A program made the position numbers and the translations under genes. Under the pieces are notes generated by a model that did not search any database, was not told the DNA's origin, and worked only from the letters and a program-made list of their open reading frames with translations. This document shows positions 26,364 through 36,516 of a stretch of DNA of 41,276 nt, piece after piece. Numbering within the stretch: the first letter of the stretch is position 1; the number at the start of each line of letters is the position of its first letter. The DNA comes from Sporisorium sorghi (Eukaryota > Basidiomycota > Ustilaginomycetes > Ustilaginales > Ustilaginaceae), in NCBI GenBank assembly GCA_023212695.1, contig JALCCG010000190.1, positions 1-41,276 on the forward strand. The letters run 5' to 3'.

Positions 26364-29300
26364 TCAGATCTCGTCGACCCAGCCGGAGCGTCGCAGCAGG
26401 CGCAGGAGCGGGTTGAGCACGGGCGAGCTTTCGAGGGTCGCGCAGTGGCCGATGAGGATGAGCTTGCGTTTGGCGCGTGTCAGGGTGACGTTGAGCCGGC
26501 GTAGGTCGTTGAGCAGCTCGCCCGTGGTGCCGCCCGCAGTGGCAGCAGCAGTGGGGAGTTTGTCCGTGTCACCTTTCGCCGCCGTGCTGGCAGACGTGTT
26601 CGCAGTAGCGTCGAGACCGGGCGCATAGTTCGCCCTCGTAAACGTGACGACGATCACATCCTTATCCCTACCCTGGCTCTGGTCCGCTGTCAACAGCTCC
26701 ACCTGCTCCATCTTTCCAGACTCCTGCTCCACCATCAGCGACCGCAACAGCTTCAGCTGCTGCCGGTACGGCGTGACTACCGCAATCTGACCGGCCTCGC
26801 ACCCGCCCGACATGAGCGCCGAGACGATCCGCACGACCAGCTGCGCCTCGTACGCGTTCTTGACCACCTCGCCGTGCTTGCTCTCCCCGACCTCACCCAG
26901 CGCACGACGCGACGTGTCGAGCAGCCGCACCTTGGTCTCGGGCCGCAGCAGGCGCCTCATCCACCCTTCACCCAAACCGTCCACCACCGCGTCCAAACGC
27001 GGCAGCACCAGCGCGCGGTCCCTGACGCTCTCGCTTCCCGCCCGCAACTGCCCCGCATACACCAAATGATTCGACAGCCGCATAATGTCGTCGTTCATCC
27101 GGTACTGCGACCGCAGCGCCACCATCGCCCCGCTGTGCTGGTCAGACAACAGCTTGAAGAGCGACACGTCCAACCCGCCCGCCTTGGCCTCCGCATTCTT
27201 GACCAGAGGCGGCAGCTGATGATGATCACCCACGAGCACGAACTTGTCCGCAAACCGCAAGGGCCCCAAACACGTCGGCAGCGGGATCTGCGACGCTTCG
27301 TCCACGATGCAGTAGTCGAACAGGTACGCTGGAGGCGCCGTGTCTTCCCCGCTGGAGCGGCTGCCGCGCATCTTGGCGAGTCCCGAGGAGAAAAACGTAT
27401 GGTGCACGCTGAGACACGTCGCAGCTACCACGTTGGGCGTCTCGAACGCGGCCTTGAGCTCGGCCAGGCTCGTGCACCGCGGGAGGAGGAACCGATGTGC
27501 GTCCGGGTGCACTTTGTCTTTGGTCCCGAGTCGCAGAATTCGCATGCCATCTTCCTCCTGATCTTCGCCGAGCTTGCGCAGGATCGTGTCGACCGCTGAA
27601 TGCGTGTAGCTCGTGAGCAAGATGCGCTTGCCCAGCTTGACCAGCAGCTCGATGAGTTTGGCGATCGTCGTCGTCTTTCCCGTGCCCGGCATGCCCAACA
27701 CCAGAGCATAGTCTTGCGCCGTGAGCACTTTATCGATCGCCAATCGTTGGTCGTCATTGAGGCTCGAATCCGCACGAGCTTCATCCACAATCTGCTGCAC
27801 CGATTCGTGCCCTGACCCAACTCGGTGGAACGACTCATGCAGCTGCTCCGGGTGCAAGAACCGCGGCGGCCGCATCTCTACCACCAGCTCGCGGCGTTTC
27901 ACATCTCCACCTCGCTGCGGAGTCAAGAACAGTGCGGCGAGATTGGCTCGAATGCGACCCATCCCGCTGCCGAGCTCGTCTTTGTCGATACGAAATACGA
28001 TGCGCTCCGCCGCGGCTGCCACGTCGAACGGCTCTTCCTGCGTGCTATTGTAGCTTTTCACTAGTGCCCTTCGCATAGCCGCATCGAGAGAGTGGTCGAG
28101 CCCGATCTCGACACTCGTCGGTGTCAGGTTGGCCACAAACCCTTGCGCGACCGAAAGCGTATCTGGCTCGATCGAGATGGTCACCGGATCATTCACCGTG
28201 ATGTGGCCCGCAAGCAGACCAGCATCCGGCGCTTGCGTCGCATCGTGGTGTCGCACAAAGCGGTGGACGACTCTGCGCATCGAATTCGACGCTGCTGGCG
28301 AGCAAGTGCCCGGCTGCACATCAAGCCGCATGTTGCCAAAGCATCGGCCCACCTTCTCGCGCTGCTGTGCAGTCATGGTCCACATCTCCCTGCGGATGCG
28401 CACGGCGTCCTCCTCTTCGAGGTTGAGCAGACGATCCCACTTGCGGAAGAAGTCGAGGTGAGTGTTCGTGAGATGGTCGGTCTTTTGCTCAAAGACGTCG
28501 GCGATGGGCGTCCTCCTGGACAGCAGTCTACCCGTCTTCGGGGCGGTGCTGCCCTCGATATCGCCCACTTTCCCTTCCGAAGGCTCGACGACATTTTCCA
28601 AAGCGCGACGGAAGAGCATGCATCCATCGACCGCATAGCACCGTCGACACTTGTGCTCGCTGTCGATGGTCGGTGGCAGCACCTGTACCTGCTCAGCCTC
28701 TGCCTCTGTGAGATTGGACTTGCGCAGCCGACTCGCATCGTGGCGGAGATAGTGCGCTAGCTCGTTGCGACCGATGATGAGGCTGCGCACCTCGTTGCGG
28801 CTTCGATTGATCCGATGCAGCTCGCCGGATTTCGAGTAGTAGAGCAAGCCGTCGTCGACGCGCACGCCGTATCGGTCCGACATCATGAGCGTGTAGAGCA
28901 TGGTCTGAGCACGATGCTCTGTCGAAACGACCTCTGCGCGACCTGTCTTGAGCTCGAGAGGCACCACCGATGTGGTAACACGGCGATCTGAGTGCTCTGA
29001 CGACGTGGCTTTGCGATCGCCTCGCGAGAATGCTTGTTTGGGTGGCGCTGCAGCTGTCTTTGGTGGCGGACACTCGGACGCTTCGAGAATGTCGCACTCG
29101 ACAGACACATCGACTTTGCCCTTGAGCCCAAACACAGGGCTCCAGATCTCTTCCTCGACGTCGAGGATACGTCTGAGACGCACTTTTGTCGCCGCCACAG
29201 CGGACGATCGGCTCGATTCTCGCAGTGTTGCCTCGGGATGAAAGGCCGTGTCGTCCTCTTGAAGCAAGAAGGTGCGAGCGAAATGAGCAAAGGGAGCCGC

Positions 29301-30743
29301 CTTCTCTCGCAGCTGAACCATTGCATCATCGGCGCTAAGATCGATAGCATACAAGCTCTCAATGTTGGAGCGCACCTGCTGCTCGACCTGCTTCTCCACA
29401 AAGGTCCTGCTGAAGTCGCCGATGCCTTGCCATTGTTCGGGCCAGGGAGACGATGATTCCGACGATACTGTTGCATCTTGTGGCTTGTCAGCGTCTGGGC
29501 CGTGTTCTGAGGGCGACGCTGTGAGGCATGCTTGCAAGAGCTCGTGGAGCATATTTCCCATGACGAGACTGAGGGTGACGTCCGAGGCACCTCGGAGTCG
29601 ATCCTGGACGACTGGCTTTCGAATGCAGGAAGCGACGTCGGCCACCTTGGTCGCCGGCACAAGAACGTCTGGATGGACGACCAAGAGATTGTCGAGAGCG
29701 TGGTCGCCGCCGCTTTCCGAGGCTTGGAGTGCAGCAGAGCGGGAGGCAAAGATCATGATCTTGGCTCTGGGTGTATCGTTCAAGGCGAGCAGCTCCTGCG
29801 TGGCACATTGGGATAACGATGGCATGGATGCGAGGTCGTCCCAAAGGTCGTCGTCGTCGTCGTCATCATCATCATTGTTCAGTTCCTTGGATGGCTGAGG
29901 TTGCTTGGCGGCGGGCTGATCTATGCCCACCTCGAGCTTTGGTGCGGACACTGGAGCCTGCACTGGCTTGCTGTCTGACTCGCGCTGCTCTTGCAGATTG
30001 ACGGGGATCTTGGATGTTTCATCCTCGAAGCGACCAACGAGGTGGACAATGTTGCCGACGGACACAAAAGTCTGCATCCAGTCGTCGCGGAGGGAGGCGA
30101 GCAAGGTTTCTGCCGGTTGAGTGGAAGCGTCCTTGCTTGTTCCGCTCTTTGACGGGCTCGTCTGGTTGACATTAGTGCTGTGCGCGTCGGTCTCTAGGAG
30201 CAAAAGCTTTTCTGGACGCGCTCGCGTGAACGAGCCTGGACCATCAACGGTCACTTCATAAGAGCTGTCTACTATAGCCAAGACATGAGCACGCGTGTAG
30301 ATGCACCGTTGGCGTGCTTGACTGGCTGCGTTCGATGTCGGAGTCGATACCGTGCGTGTATTCGGTATTGACGGCGTCATGGCAGGGCTGTGTATTGACT
30401 CGATCTTTTGGCGCTTTGTTCCCGAAGCAGAGACGATGCGCCGGGCAGAGCTTGTTGGCGTTGCTGATGGTGATCGAAAAAAGTCTTCCAGGTCGAGCTC
30501 GGCTATTGACTGTGACTGGAAGAGGGTCGAGTCCTTGAGTGGAGACCTGGCATGTTTTGCAGTCGAGTGAGGCGACGTGCCACCATTGCAGCGCTGAGAA
30601 GCCTTGAGATTTTGCGACGACGGTGAAGGGAAGGCCGGCTTCTTCTTTGGAGGGCTCTGCGAAGGAGGTATCGAAAAGTGGGAAGCGTCTAGATCGGCAA
30701 AGAGCTCGTCCATGAAACGAGCTTCGGCAGCGTCGAGTGCCAT
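26364..30743 (-). CDS. DNA2: DNA2 nuclease-helicase
   Basis: 1459 residues, close to other fungal Dna2 proteins. The enzyme trims long Okazaki flaps and resects double-strand breaks. The N-terminus is disordered, with a poly-Asp tract (DNA near 29846-29880). The RecB-type nuclease domain shows MGNMLHELLQ, the GKVDVSVE aspartate, the ELKTG motif (about 595) and QTMLYTLMM. The iron-sulfur cysteines are VASCIRKP and, later, KCRRCYAVDGC (about 696-706). The SF1 helicase part has SLNDDQRLAI, Walker A GMPGTGKTTT (about 1016), Walker B YCIVDEASQ (about 1142), GDHHQLPPLV, LRSQYRMND, the TADQSQGRDKDVIVVTFTR block and LNVTLTRAKRKLI near the end. The first in-frame ATG at 30743 is the start. Intronless. 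Divergent from the UFO1-like gene and convergent with the nucleoporin. Confidence 0.97.
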   Translation of the reverse strand: MALDAAEARFMDELFADLDASHFSIPPSQSPPKKKPAFPSPSSQNLKASQRCNGGTSPHSTAKHARSPLKDSTLFQSQSIAELDLEDFFRSPSATPTSSARRIVSASGTKRQKIESIHSPAMTPSIPNTRTVSTPTSNAASQARQRCIYTRAHVLAIVDSSYEVTVDGPGSFTRARPEKLLLLETDAHSTNVNQTSPSKSGTSKDASTQPAETLLASLRDDWMQTFVSVGNIVHLVGRFEDETSKIPVNLQEQRESDSKPVQAPVSAPKLEVGIDQPAAKQPQPSKELNNDDDDDDDDDLWDDLASMPSLSQCATQELLALNDTPRAKIMIFASRSAALQASESGGDHALDNLLVVHPDVLVPATKVADVASCIRKPVVQDRLRGASDVTLSLVMGNMLHELLQACLTASPSEHGPDADKPQDATVSSESSSPWPEQWQGIGDFSRTFVEKQVEQQVRSNIESLYAIDLSADDAMVQLREKAAPFAHFARTFLLQEDDTAFHPEATLRESSRSSAVAATKVRLRRILDVEEEIWSPVFGLKGKVDVSVECDILEASECPPPKTAAAPPKQAFSRGDRKATSSEHSDRRVTTSVVPLELKTGRAEVVSTEHRAQTMLYTLMMSDRYGVRVDDGLLYYSKSGELHRINRSRNEVRSLIIGRNELAHYLRHDASRLRKSNLTEAEAEQVQVLPPTIDSEHKCRRCYAVDGCMLFRRALENVVEPSEGKVGDIEGSTAPKTGRLLSRRTPIADVFEQKTDHLTNTHLDFFRKWDRLLNLEEEDAVRIRREMWTMTAQQREKVGRCFGNMRLDVQPGTCSPAASNSMRRVVHRFVRHHDATQAPDAGLLAGHITVNDPVTISIEPDTLSVAQGFVANLTPTSVEIGLDHSLDAAMRRALVKSYNSTQEEPFDVAAAAERIVFRIDKDELGSGMGRIRANLAALFLTPQRGGDVKRRELVVEMRPPRFLHPEQLHESFHRVGSGHESVQQIVDEARADSSLNDDQRLAIDKVLTAQDYALVLGMPGTGKTTTIAKLIELLVKLGKRILLTSYTHSAVDTILRKLGEDQEEDGMRILRLGTKDKVHPDAHRFLLPRCTSLAELKAAFETPNVVAATCLSVHHTFFSSGLAKMRGSRSSGEDTAPPAYLFDYCIVDEASQIPLPTCLGPLRFADKFVLVGDHHQLPPLVKNAEAKAGGLDVSLFKLLSDQHSGAMVALRSQYRMNDDIMRLSNHLVYAGQLRAGSESVRDRALVLPRLDAVVDGLGEGWMRRLLRPETKVRLLDTSRRALGEVGESKHGEVVKNAYEAQLVVRIVSALMSGGCEAGQIAVVTPYRQQLKLLRSLMVEQESGKMEQVELLTADQSQGRDKDVIVVTFTRANYAPGLDATANTSASTAAKGDTDKLPTAAATAGGTTGELLNDLRRLNVTLTRAKRKLILIGHCATLESSPVLNPLLRLLRRSGWVDEI

Positions 30744-30931
30744 GGCGGCAAAAGTACTTGGACTCGAGTGGTGTCGGTGGTGTGTCTAGGCTGACACTAA
30801 GATTGGTGAGGACATGATGATGGCAGCTGAGGCTGTTCAAGTGTTGGTTTTTTTTGGCTCAGCCTTTCGTTGGCACTTTCGCACTTTTTGGACCCTGAAT
30901 TCGCTCATTTTCTGCGCCGCCCCAAAAACGC

Positions 30932-30956
30932 CGTGTCGTGTCGTGTCGTGTCGTGT
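30932..30956 (+). repeat. (CGTGT)5 pentanucleotide repeat
   Basis: Five perfect CGTGT units followed by CGCGCG in the DNA2/UFO1-like divergent promoter. The alternating pattern and tandem GTGTCG could be a multi-copy factor site or a simple microsatellite. Confidence 0.9.
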
Positions 30957-30976
30957 CGCGCGCTTTTTCTCAGGTG

Positions 30977-30982
30977 ACGCGT
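30977..30982. promoter_or_regulatory. Candidate MCB (ACGCGT) element
   Basis: Palindromic ACGCGT in a TGACGCGTTT context, 234 bp upstream of the DNA2 start and 225 bp upstream of the UFO1-like start. MBF-type factors use this box for G1/S genes in yeasts, which suits DNA2. Several other ACGCGT sites occur in the window, so chance is not excluded. Confidence 0.3.
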
Positions 30983-31066
30983 TTCCACTGTGGATCGGGC
31001 ATGGGTGACTGAGCATTGGCCACTCAACGCTTTCCTCTCAACCACCACCAAGTCAGGATCTCGCAA

Positions 31067-31098
31067 CACTCACTCACTCACTCGCTCACTCGCTCTTC
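31067..31098 (+). repeat. CTCA-type tetranucleotide repeat
   Basis: Repeats of CTCA with CTCG variants, probably within the 5' leader of the UFO1-like gene, about 110 bp before its ATG. Confidence 0.8.
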
Positions 31099-31206
31099 AC
31101 TAGATTTCACCTCATCCTCCGACAAGTCAGCGAGCCTTGGTATCATTGACTAAATCCAACTCGCCGTCGAGCTTATCGCACTCGACCTCCTCGTCTCAGT
31201 TTTTTT

Positions 31207-34200
31207 ATGTCTCTTGACCCTGCACAGCCATCTACCACCGAACAAACACGCATCAACAACCTCGTCTCTCTGCAGTCTCCACCCAGCTCAGCCCAGCATG
31301 ATGATGCTCAGCAGGTCACAGCGCCTCGCGCATCTGAGCTCTCCGCTCAACACAACGGTGACGCGCGCGAACAGCACCTTGACGCCGACACGCATGCCTC
31401 GACCATAGTCCGCGTCACTGACCCTCAAGTCGTTGAAACAGACCATGACGTGCACACAGAGCATACACTCACCATCACCGACGCCTCGCAGCTCGCTCCG
31501 GAACTTCTCACGCGCGTCTTTGCCTTTCTCGATCCCGTCTCGCTCTCGCGTGCTGCTGCCGTCTGCCGTGCTTGGGCCCTGATCGCACGCGACGATGCCA
31601 CCTGGAGAGCCGCGTTTGCAACCTATTTCAGTCTCGAAGCAGCCCAGGCACACCGCGCCGCCTCGCTCGAGGTCACTGCAACCCCCGCCCTTCGCCGTCT
31701 CACCAATGCATCCTGGCGCCAAGAGTTCCAGCAACGCGTCGATCTCCTTCGACAGTGGCGCAAATCTCGCACCCCTACCGTGCTGTCCACTCCGCGCGTC
31801 GATCTCATCAAAAAGATCTCGCTCGCCAAACAGCATCGTCTCCTCATCTCGGCCACAGACACCTACGGCGTCGCATCGCGCTCCAACCCGTGGACAGGCA
31901 AGGTCATCAAGGGCTATCTCGATGCTGAAGGCACCGCCAACGGCGCCGGCAACGGCAATCCCAACGTCGAGTTCAGTCCCAATGTGTCCAGCCTCAATAC
32001 GAGCTCAGATGCATCCCAGATCTTTTGGGGATTCCGGTCTGGCGAGGTAGGCATGACCACCATGTCCAGGCAAGGAACCAATCCGCGCGGTGCCATCAAG
32101 AGTCTCCGCTTCACGCCTCGTGCCTCTCATGCAGGTCCCGTCACAGCCATCGCCATTCCCTTTGCTAGCGACAGTGACGGTGCCCACGGTCCAGGTCGCA
32201 GCCCCGAACGCCTTCGACAGGCCATAGCTACGCTTGGCGACGTCGCCTCCACCTTCGTTACGGCCGGCTTCGACGGCACCGTACGCATGTGGTCTTCGAA
32301 TCGCTCATGGCCGCTCTGGATCGCCTCTTCTTCCACCAAGTCGCCCGTCTCCAATGCCACCTCGTCCGCTACTCCGGCTCAGAACAATACCGCTCCAGCC
32401 GCTCCCATCTGTGCGCTCGCCTACGACGCCAAGAGCGGCATCGTAGCAGCAGGCAGCACCACCGGCAACATCTTTGTCTGGACCAACATCGACGTGACAG
32501 CGCTCCTTCGCATCCCTCCCGAAGCCACCGATCCTGACCATCTCGCCAATGGCGCTCCAGGACCTGACACGCTCGAAGCTCAGGCGCTCTTTCTCCGCCT
32601 CTCGCAGTCGATCCGCTCCACCACAATCCTACTGCCGCCAGGTTCGGCAGCACAGGTGGCCGTCAGCTCCATCGTCATCGATCCTGCCTCCGCGACCAGC
32701 GGCAGAGGCACCGATGCGAATGCAACAGCACAAGGCTGTTCCATCCTCGTTCACCATTCCGGCGCTAGAGTGCTGTTGCGCCACCGTCTCTTCCAAGATC
32801 CCGCGCTTCCCGTCGAGACAACCGTGCTCGGCGCCGCTGTCATGGACGAGATCACCGCCATTCGACCCGACTTTGACCCTCGCTTGCCCAAGCGTGATCC
32901 CAGATGTTCGGCTGTACAGAGTCCCTCGACCAGTGTATACGCTTCACCCACGCTTTCTGCCACCAGGCTCGAGCTTGGAGCACAGCCTGCCACCATCGTC
33001 CTTGGCCCTTCTCCCTTCGAGAGCTACGACGGCTCTGGCCAATACCCTGAACGCAAGTTTGTCTGCGTCGGCACCAAAGCCGGCTCTCTGTTTCTTTTTG
33101 ACTGGGAGAGTACCGGTTCCACCTTCGACGAGTCCACGCAGCACGATTGGCAGGGTCACAGTCCGCCACGCTTCCGAGGTCAGAAGCAGCTGCTCCCTTC
33201 CATCGGCTGGGAAGCGCACCACACTTCTGTGACAGCGCTCGAAGTGACGCCTCTGCACATCTTTGTCGGCACCTCGGACGGCACTATCAAAGTATTCGAC
33301 TCGCTGGCTGGCGATCTCATTCGCACCATCAACGACCGCACCGCATCGCGCCACCCGGCACGTATGCTTGCTGCTGGAGAGCTCACAGAAACCGAGGCAG
33401 CACGCTTCCGCGTCACGCAGATCATTGCCGATCACGAATGCCTCGTTGCCAGCATTGGTCATCAGATTTTGGCTTTTCGAGCCGAGCCGGTGCTCAGCAA
33501 GCGCGCTGCCGCTGCAGCATCAGCCTCTACCACCAAAGGCAAAGGTGCACGACCCAGGCTGTCGGACAACAAGTACGCGATGCAGGTCGAACTCAAACGC
33601 GACTTGCGCGAGTCCAAAGCCGAACTCGAGGCTGAACACGAAGAGAGGCAAGCCGAGTATAGCTCGATCCGCAACCGGCATGGATTCGAGCTGGAAGGTT
33701 TGAGCGAGCAAGAGGCGCTCGAATACGCCCTGATGCTGTCTCGTGACCAGGAAGCTGCTACCGCGAACACAAAGGCTCAGTACATGGGTGGAAGCGGCTA
33801 CGTGCCGGGCTCGCACGCCTCGTCGAGCCGCAAAAAGATAGAAGTGCCTGAACAAGTGGTCGACGATCCCGAGCTTGCGGACGCGCTCGAGCAGATTGCG
33901 CTGGCAGAATCCAAGGCCGAGGCCGAGCAGGCTTATCGCTACATGCCGGAACCGCCTGCTTCATTTTACGATACAGGTCGACCTGCACGTAGCAGTCGGC
34001 GCAGCAGCTCTTCTGCGTCATCCTCGGCCAGGACGACTGGGCACAGCTATCGGATGCTGGAAGACCACGATTTCGGGTCGCACGATGATCTGGAGCAAGA
34101 ACTCGAGGATGACGAGCTCGAGGCGTATCTGCGTCCATCGCCTTCGCCTTCACCACAGGCGTCGCCGTACTTGTCTGGATTATCTTCGCCACCGGCGTCT

Positions 34201-34854
34201 CGCGCCTGGACGATTCTTTCACAAGCGGGAGCGAGCGCCACCACTCCTGCGCACTCTTCGGATCGGTGGGGGAAGAACTCCAAGGTGAGGACGGTCAATG
34301 TTCCGCGGAGTGCGAGGTTGAGCTCGCCTACGCCCGCCGAAGCCGCTTCGATTTCGTCGAGTCTGAGCAGTATGCGAGGAGGAGCGCTGTCGCCGCCGGA
34401 GTTGAGCTCGCCGCGCGACTTTCCGGCGATGGCCTCGTCGATACCAGGGTCCATGTCTGCGTCGCCGCATCGGGGCTCGTTTTCGGCAGCGAATGGGGAT
34501 GCAGTGGGAACCTCGCCTTTCTTGCGACGCGCGAGTTCTGGGTTCAATACGGCTGCTTCGCCCAACATCTCACCGGGCACAGCAGGGCTGGGCAAGTGGA
34601 ACAAGAGCCCCAATTTGCGGCCGGTCGGTGAGGCGAAGCGACCGTCGGCATGGACCTCGCGCAACCCTTCACAGACGGCGACTCAGCCGTCGTTGCTGGC
34701 TGCATCACTCAGGTCGTTGGGAGACGACAAAGGCAAGGGTAGGGTTGTCGATAGGGATGCATCCCAGGAGGAGCTCGACGAGGAGCTCGACGAAGATACC
34801 AAGTTTGCGATCCAGTTGAGTTTGGCTGAGGAACGGTCGAGGAGCGAAGTGTAA
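31207..34854 (+). CDS. UFO1-type F-box / WD40 / UIM substrate receptor of SCF ubiquitin ligase
   Basis: 1215 residues. Layout: polar N-terminus; F-box at about 94-140 (LAPELLTRVFAFLDPVSL, AAVCRAWALIARDDATWRAAF); a WD40 region of about 190-760 (for example VTAGFDGTVRMWSS, IVAAGSTTGNIFVW, IFVGTSDGTIKVFDS); then a charged helix (ELKRDLRESKAELEAEHEER) and ubiquitin-interacting motifs: EALEYALMLS (about 831-848), a second ELADALEQIALAES (about 887-902), and FAIQLSLAEE at the extreme C-terminus (about 1196-1212). The combination of F-box, WD40 propeller and three C-terminal UIMs is that of yeast Ufo1, which delivers substrates to SCF and whose UIMs bind Ddi1 and restrain its own turnover (family knowledge). 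The C-terminal third is otherwise Ser/Pro-rich. Intronless. Orthology to Ufo1 rests on this order of domains, not on a search. Confidence 0.85.
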   Translation: MSLDPAQPSTTEQTRINNLVSLQSPPSSAQHDDAQQVTAPRASELSAQHNGDAREQHLDADTHASTIVRVTDPQVVETDHDVHTEHTLTITDASQLAPELLTRVFAFLDPVSLSRAAAVCRAWALIARDDATWRAAFATYFSLEAAQAHRAASLEVTATPALRRLTNASWRQEFQQRVDLLRQWRKSRTPTVLSTPRVDLIKKISLAKQHRLLISATDTYGVASRSNPWTGKVIKGYLDAEGTANGAGNGNPNVEFSPNVSSLNTSSDASQIFWGFRSGEVGMTTMSRQGTNPRGAIKSLRFTPRASHAGPVTAIAIPFASDSDGAHGPGRSPERLRQAIATLGDVASTFVTAGFDGTVRMWSSNRSWPLWIASSSTKSPVSNATSSATPAQNNTAPAAPICALAYDAKSGIVAAGSTTGNIFVWTNIDVTALLRIPPEATDPDHLANGAPGPDTLEAQALFLRLSQSIRSTTILLPPGSAAQVAVSSIVIDPASATSGRGTDANATAQGCSILVHHSGARVLLRHRLFQDPALPVETTVLGAAVMDEITAIRPDFDPRLPKRDPRCSAVQSPSTSVYASPTLSATRLELGAQPATIVLGPSPFESYDGSGQYPERKFVCVGTKAGSLFLFDWESTGSTFDESTQHDWQGHSPPRFRGQKQLLPSIGWEAHHTSVTALEVTPLHIFVGTSDGTIKVFDSLAGDLIRTINDRTASRHPARMLAAGELTETEAARFRVTQIIADHECLVASIGHQILAFRAEPVLSKRAAAAASASTTKGKGARPRLSDNKYAMQVELKRDLRESKAELEAEHEERQAEYSSIRNRHGFELEGLSEQEALEYALMLSRDQEAATANTKAQYMGGSGYVPGSHASSSRKKIEVPEQVVDDPELADALEQIALAESKAEAEQAYRYMPEPPASFYDTGRPARSSRRSSSSASSSARTTGHSYRMLEDHDFGSHDDLEQELEDDELEAYLRPSPSPSPQASPYLSGLSSPPASRAWTILSQAGASATTPAHSSDRWGKNSKVRTVNVPRSARLSSPTPAEAASISSSLSSMRGGALSPPELSSPRDFPAMASSIPGSMSASPHRGSFSAANGDAVGTSPFLRRASSGFNTAASPNISPGTAGLGKWNKSPNLRPVGEAKRPSAWTSRNPSQTATQPSLLAASLRSLGDDKGKGRVVDRDASQEELDEELDEDTKFAIQLSLAEERSRSEV

Positions 34855-35308
34855 TATAGAAGGATAGAGGCTTGGTTTATCTACTACATGCTCTCGAGTC
34901 TGAGAGATGGATGACGACTCGTCAAGCAACGCGGGCAGCGCTCATCTGCAATTTGTTACACCTCTCATTCGCACAAATAAGCGCAAAATTCGAGTCTGCG
35001 TCACGTGCAGCAGCGTCTTCGTCGCAATCGGAAATTTGAGGCTGTAGCCCTGTCTCTTCCGACTCGCCCACTCCACACAGACGCTTGATTGTGACTGTAG
35101 CGAAGAGTTGCTCGTCGATGCGATCGTCACTTTTGGCATTCTTCCCGCTCCACACATTCTTGTCACATTCGTCACAGCTATCACCACCTTGGTCCGATTG
35201 CGCAGCTTCACACGAAGGCTCTCAAGACTTGCTGCTCGGAATCGCATCGACTCATACTCGTCCACAAGACGCAGGGTCACGGCAACACATACACAGTCGC
35301 AGGTCGAT
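34855..35308. promoter_or_regulatory. Intergenic region between UFO1-like and MICOS genes
   Basis: 454 bp holding the UFO1-like 3' UTR and the promoter and leader of the MICOS subunit gene, both on the + strand. No repeat, RNA gene or specific site recognised. Confidence 0.5.
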
Positions 35309-36253
35309 ATGATTGCAGCTTCGGTAGGTTTTCTTCAAGGCTTGCAGGGAGCGAAAGCATTTGTAGCTGACGGATTCGATTTCAATTGTTACATTATGCG
35401 ATATAGGCACGCTCGGCATCTGCTAAGGCGGCAGCAGGCGCAGCGGTCGCCGTGATGGCCGGGACGTCGTCTGTGCTTCTTTCCAAGCCGATCTACAACG
35501 ACGAGGCTGGCTCGAGCGATGCTTCCAAGGTGAGTCCCCCCACGATGCTTTCTTGCTGTCTTTGAGCGCTCTTTGCTCGGCGTCGAACCTGACTGTAAAC
35601 TGACTCTGCTCAAACTGTGTTGAACTGCCGCATCTCCGCAGCTGTCGATCTACCCGCTGCCAGACCCTAAAGTACAAGTGGTTCCGGTGCAGACCGAACT
35701 CGAGCGCCAAATCGGCAGTGCGCGCCGTACGCTCTCGCACCTGACCTCGGACACAACCACGTCGGTGCGCAGCCTCGTTGACCGCTGGATCGCCGTCGAG
35801 CGCCGCGTCGAGTCTGAAGTCAAATCCCTCGTCCCCACCTCGGAACCGCTCACCCCCGGTCTGCTGTACGTCGGCGTCGCCACGCTCGCCGGCAGCATCT
35901 TCACTCGATACCGCGCCTTCCCCATCCGCCTGCTCACCCCGCCCATCGCACTCGTCGCGAGCCTGACGTACTTCAACCCCCAGCTCGCGCGCAATCTGGG
36001 CACGTACTACACAGAGCTCGAGCACAAGTACGCCCCCGCGCTGACGGAACAGAGACGCCAGTGGCAGAGCAAGGGAGAACAAGTGTTGAAGGATACCACA
36101 AAGGGCGTGCGCGAGCTGAAGGATAAGACTGAACAAGGTGTCAGGTCCGGGCTGCAGACGGTTGAGGAACAGACGGGCCTGAAGGTCGCCGATGTGGTCG
36201 CGGCTAAAGATCAGGCTAAGTTTGCGATCAAGGATCAGATGAAGGCTGTATGA
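35309..36253 (+). CDS. MICOS complex subunit, Mic26/Mic27 (apolipoprotein O) family
   Basis: Mitochondrial inner-membrane protein of the cristae-junction (MICOS) complex. Three exons: 35309-35323, 35407-35529 and 35642-36253, with GTAGGT and GTGAGT donors, AG acceptors and a CTGAC branch site in intron 1; product 249 residues, close to yeast Mic27. The first coding exon has only five codons (MIAAS). The Ala-rich N-terminus up to KPIYNDE suits an import signal or first membrane segment. The ApoO-type region includes LSIYPLPDPKVQVVPVQTELE, GLLYVGVATLAGSIFTRYR, and a second hydrophobic stretch, RLLTPPIALVASLTYFNPQLARN, followed by amphipathic helices rich in Lys/Glu/Gln. If exon 1 is not used, the ATG at 35455 in exon 2 gives a shorter form. 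Mic26 versus Mic27 cannot be decided here. Confidence 0.86.
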
Positions 36254-36516
36254 ACAAGTGCGCGGGATAGATGTTTCGTACTCGTTCGCAATCGCATCCA
36301 TGTGCAGCAAAGAATGGTTTCATTGGCAGAGTAGGTGTGATGGAAGGGCCGGGTAGGGCGAGAAGGCTCACACAATGCATCGGTGTCTGTCTCGGCTTCG
36401 GGAAACTCATTTGATTGCCAAAGTGCCAATGTAAGGCGATGGATTGAGAGACTCTCGATGCGCAGGACCGACTCACACACTCTGAGCGCATTAATCAGTC
36501 TGTCTGCATCTGCATC

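Larger units (their letters stand above)
30744..31206. promoter_or_regulatory. Divergent promoter between DNA2 and UFO1-like gene
   Basis: 463 bp shared by two divergent genes. It contains a pentanucleotide repeat (CGTGT)5 at 30932-30956, an ACGCGT MluI-box-like site at 30977-30982 nearly midway between the start codons, a CTCA-type repeat (31067-31098), and a CT-rich leader before the UFO1-like ATG. Co-regulation is an inference from the arrangement. Confidence 0.6.
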
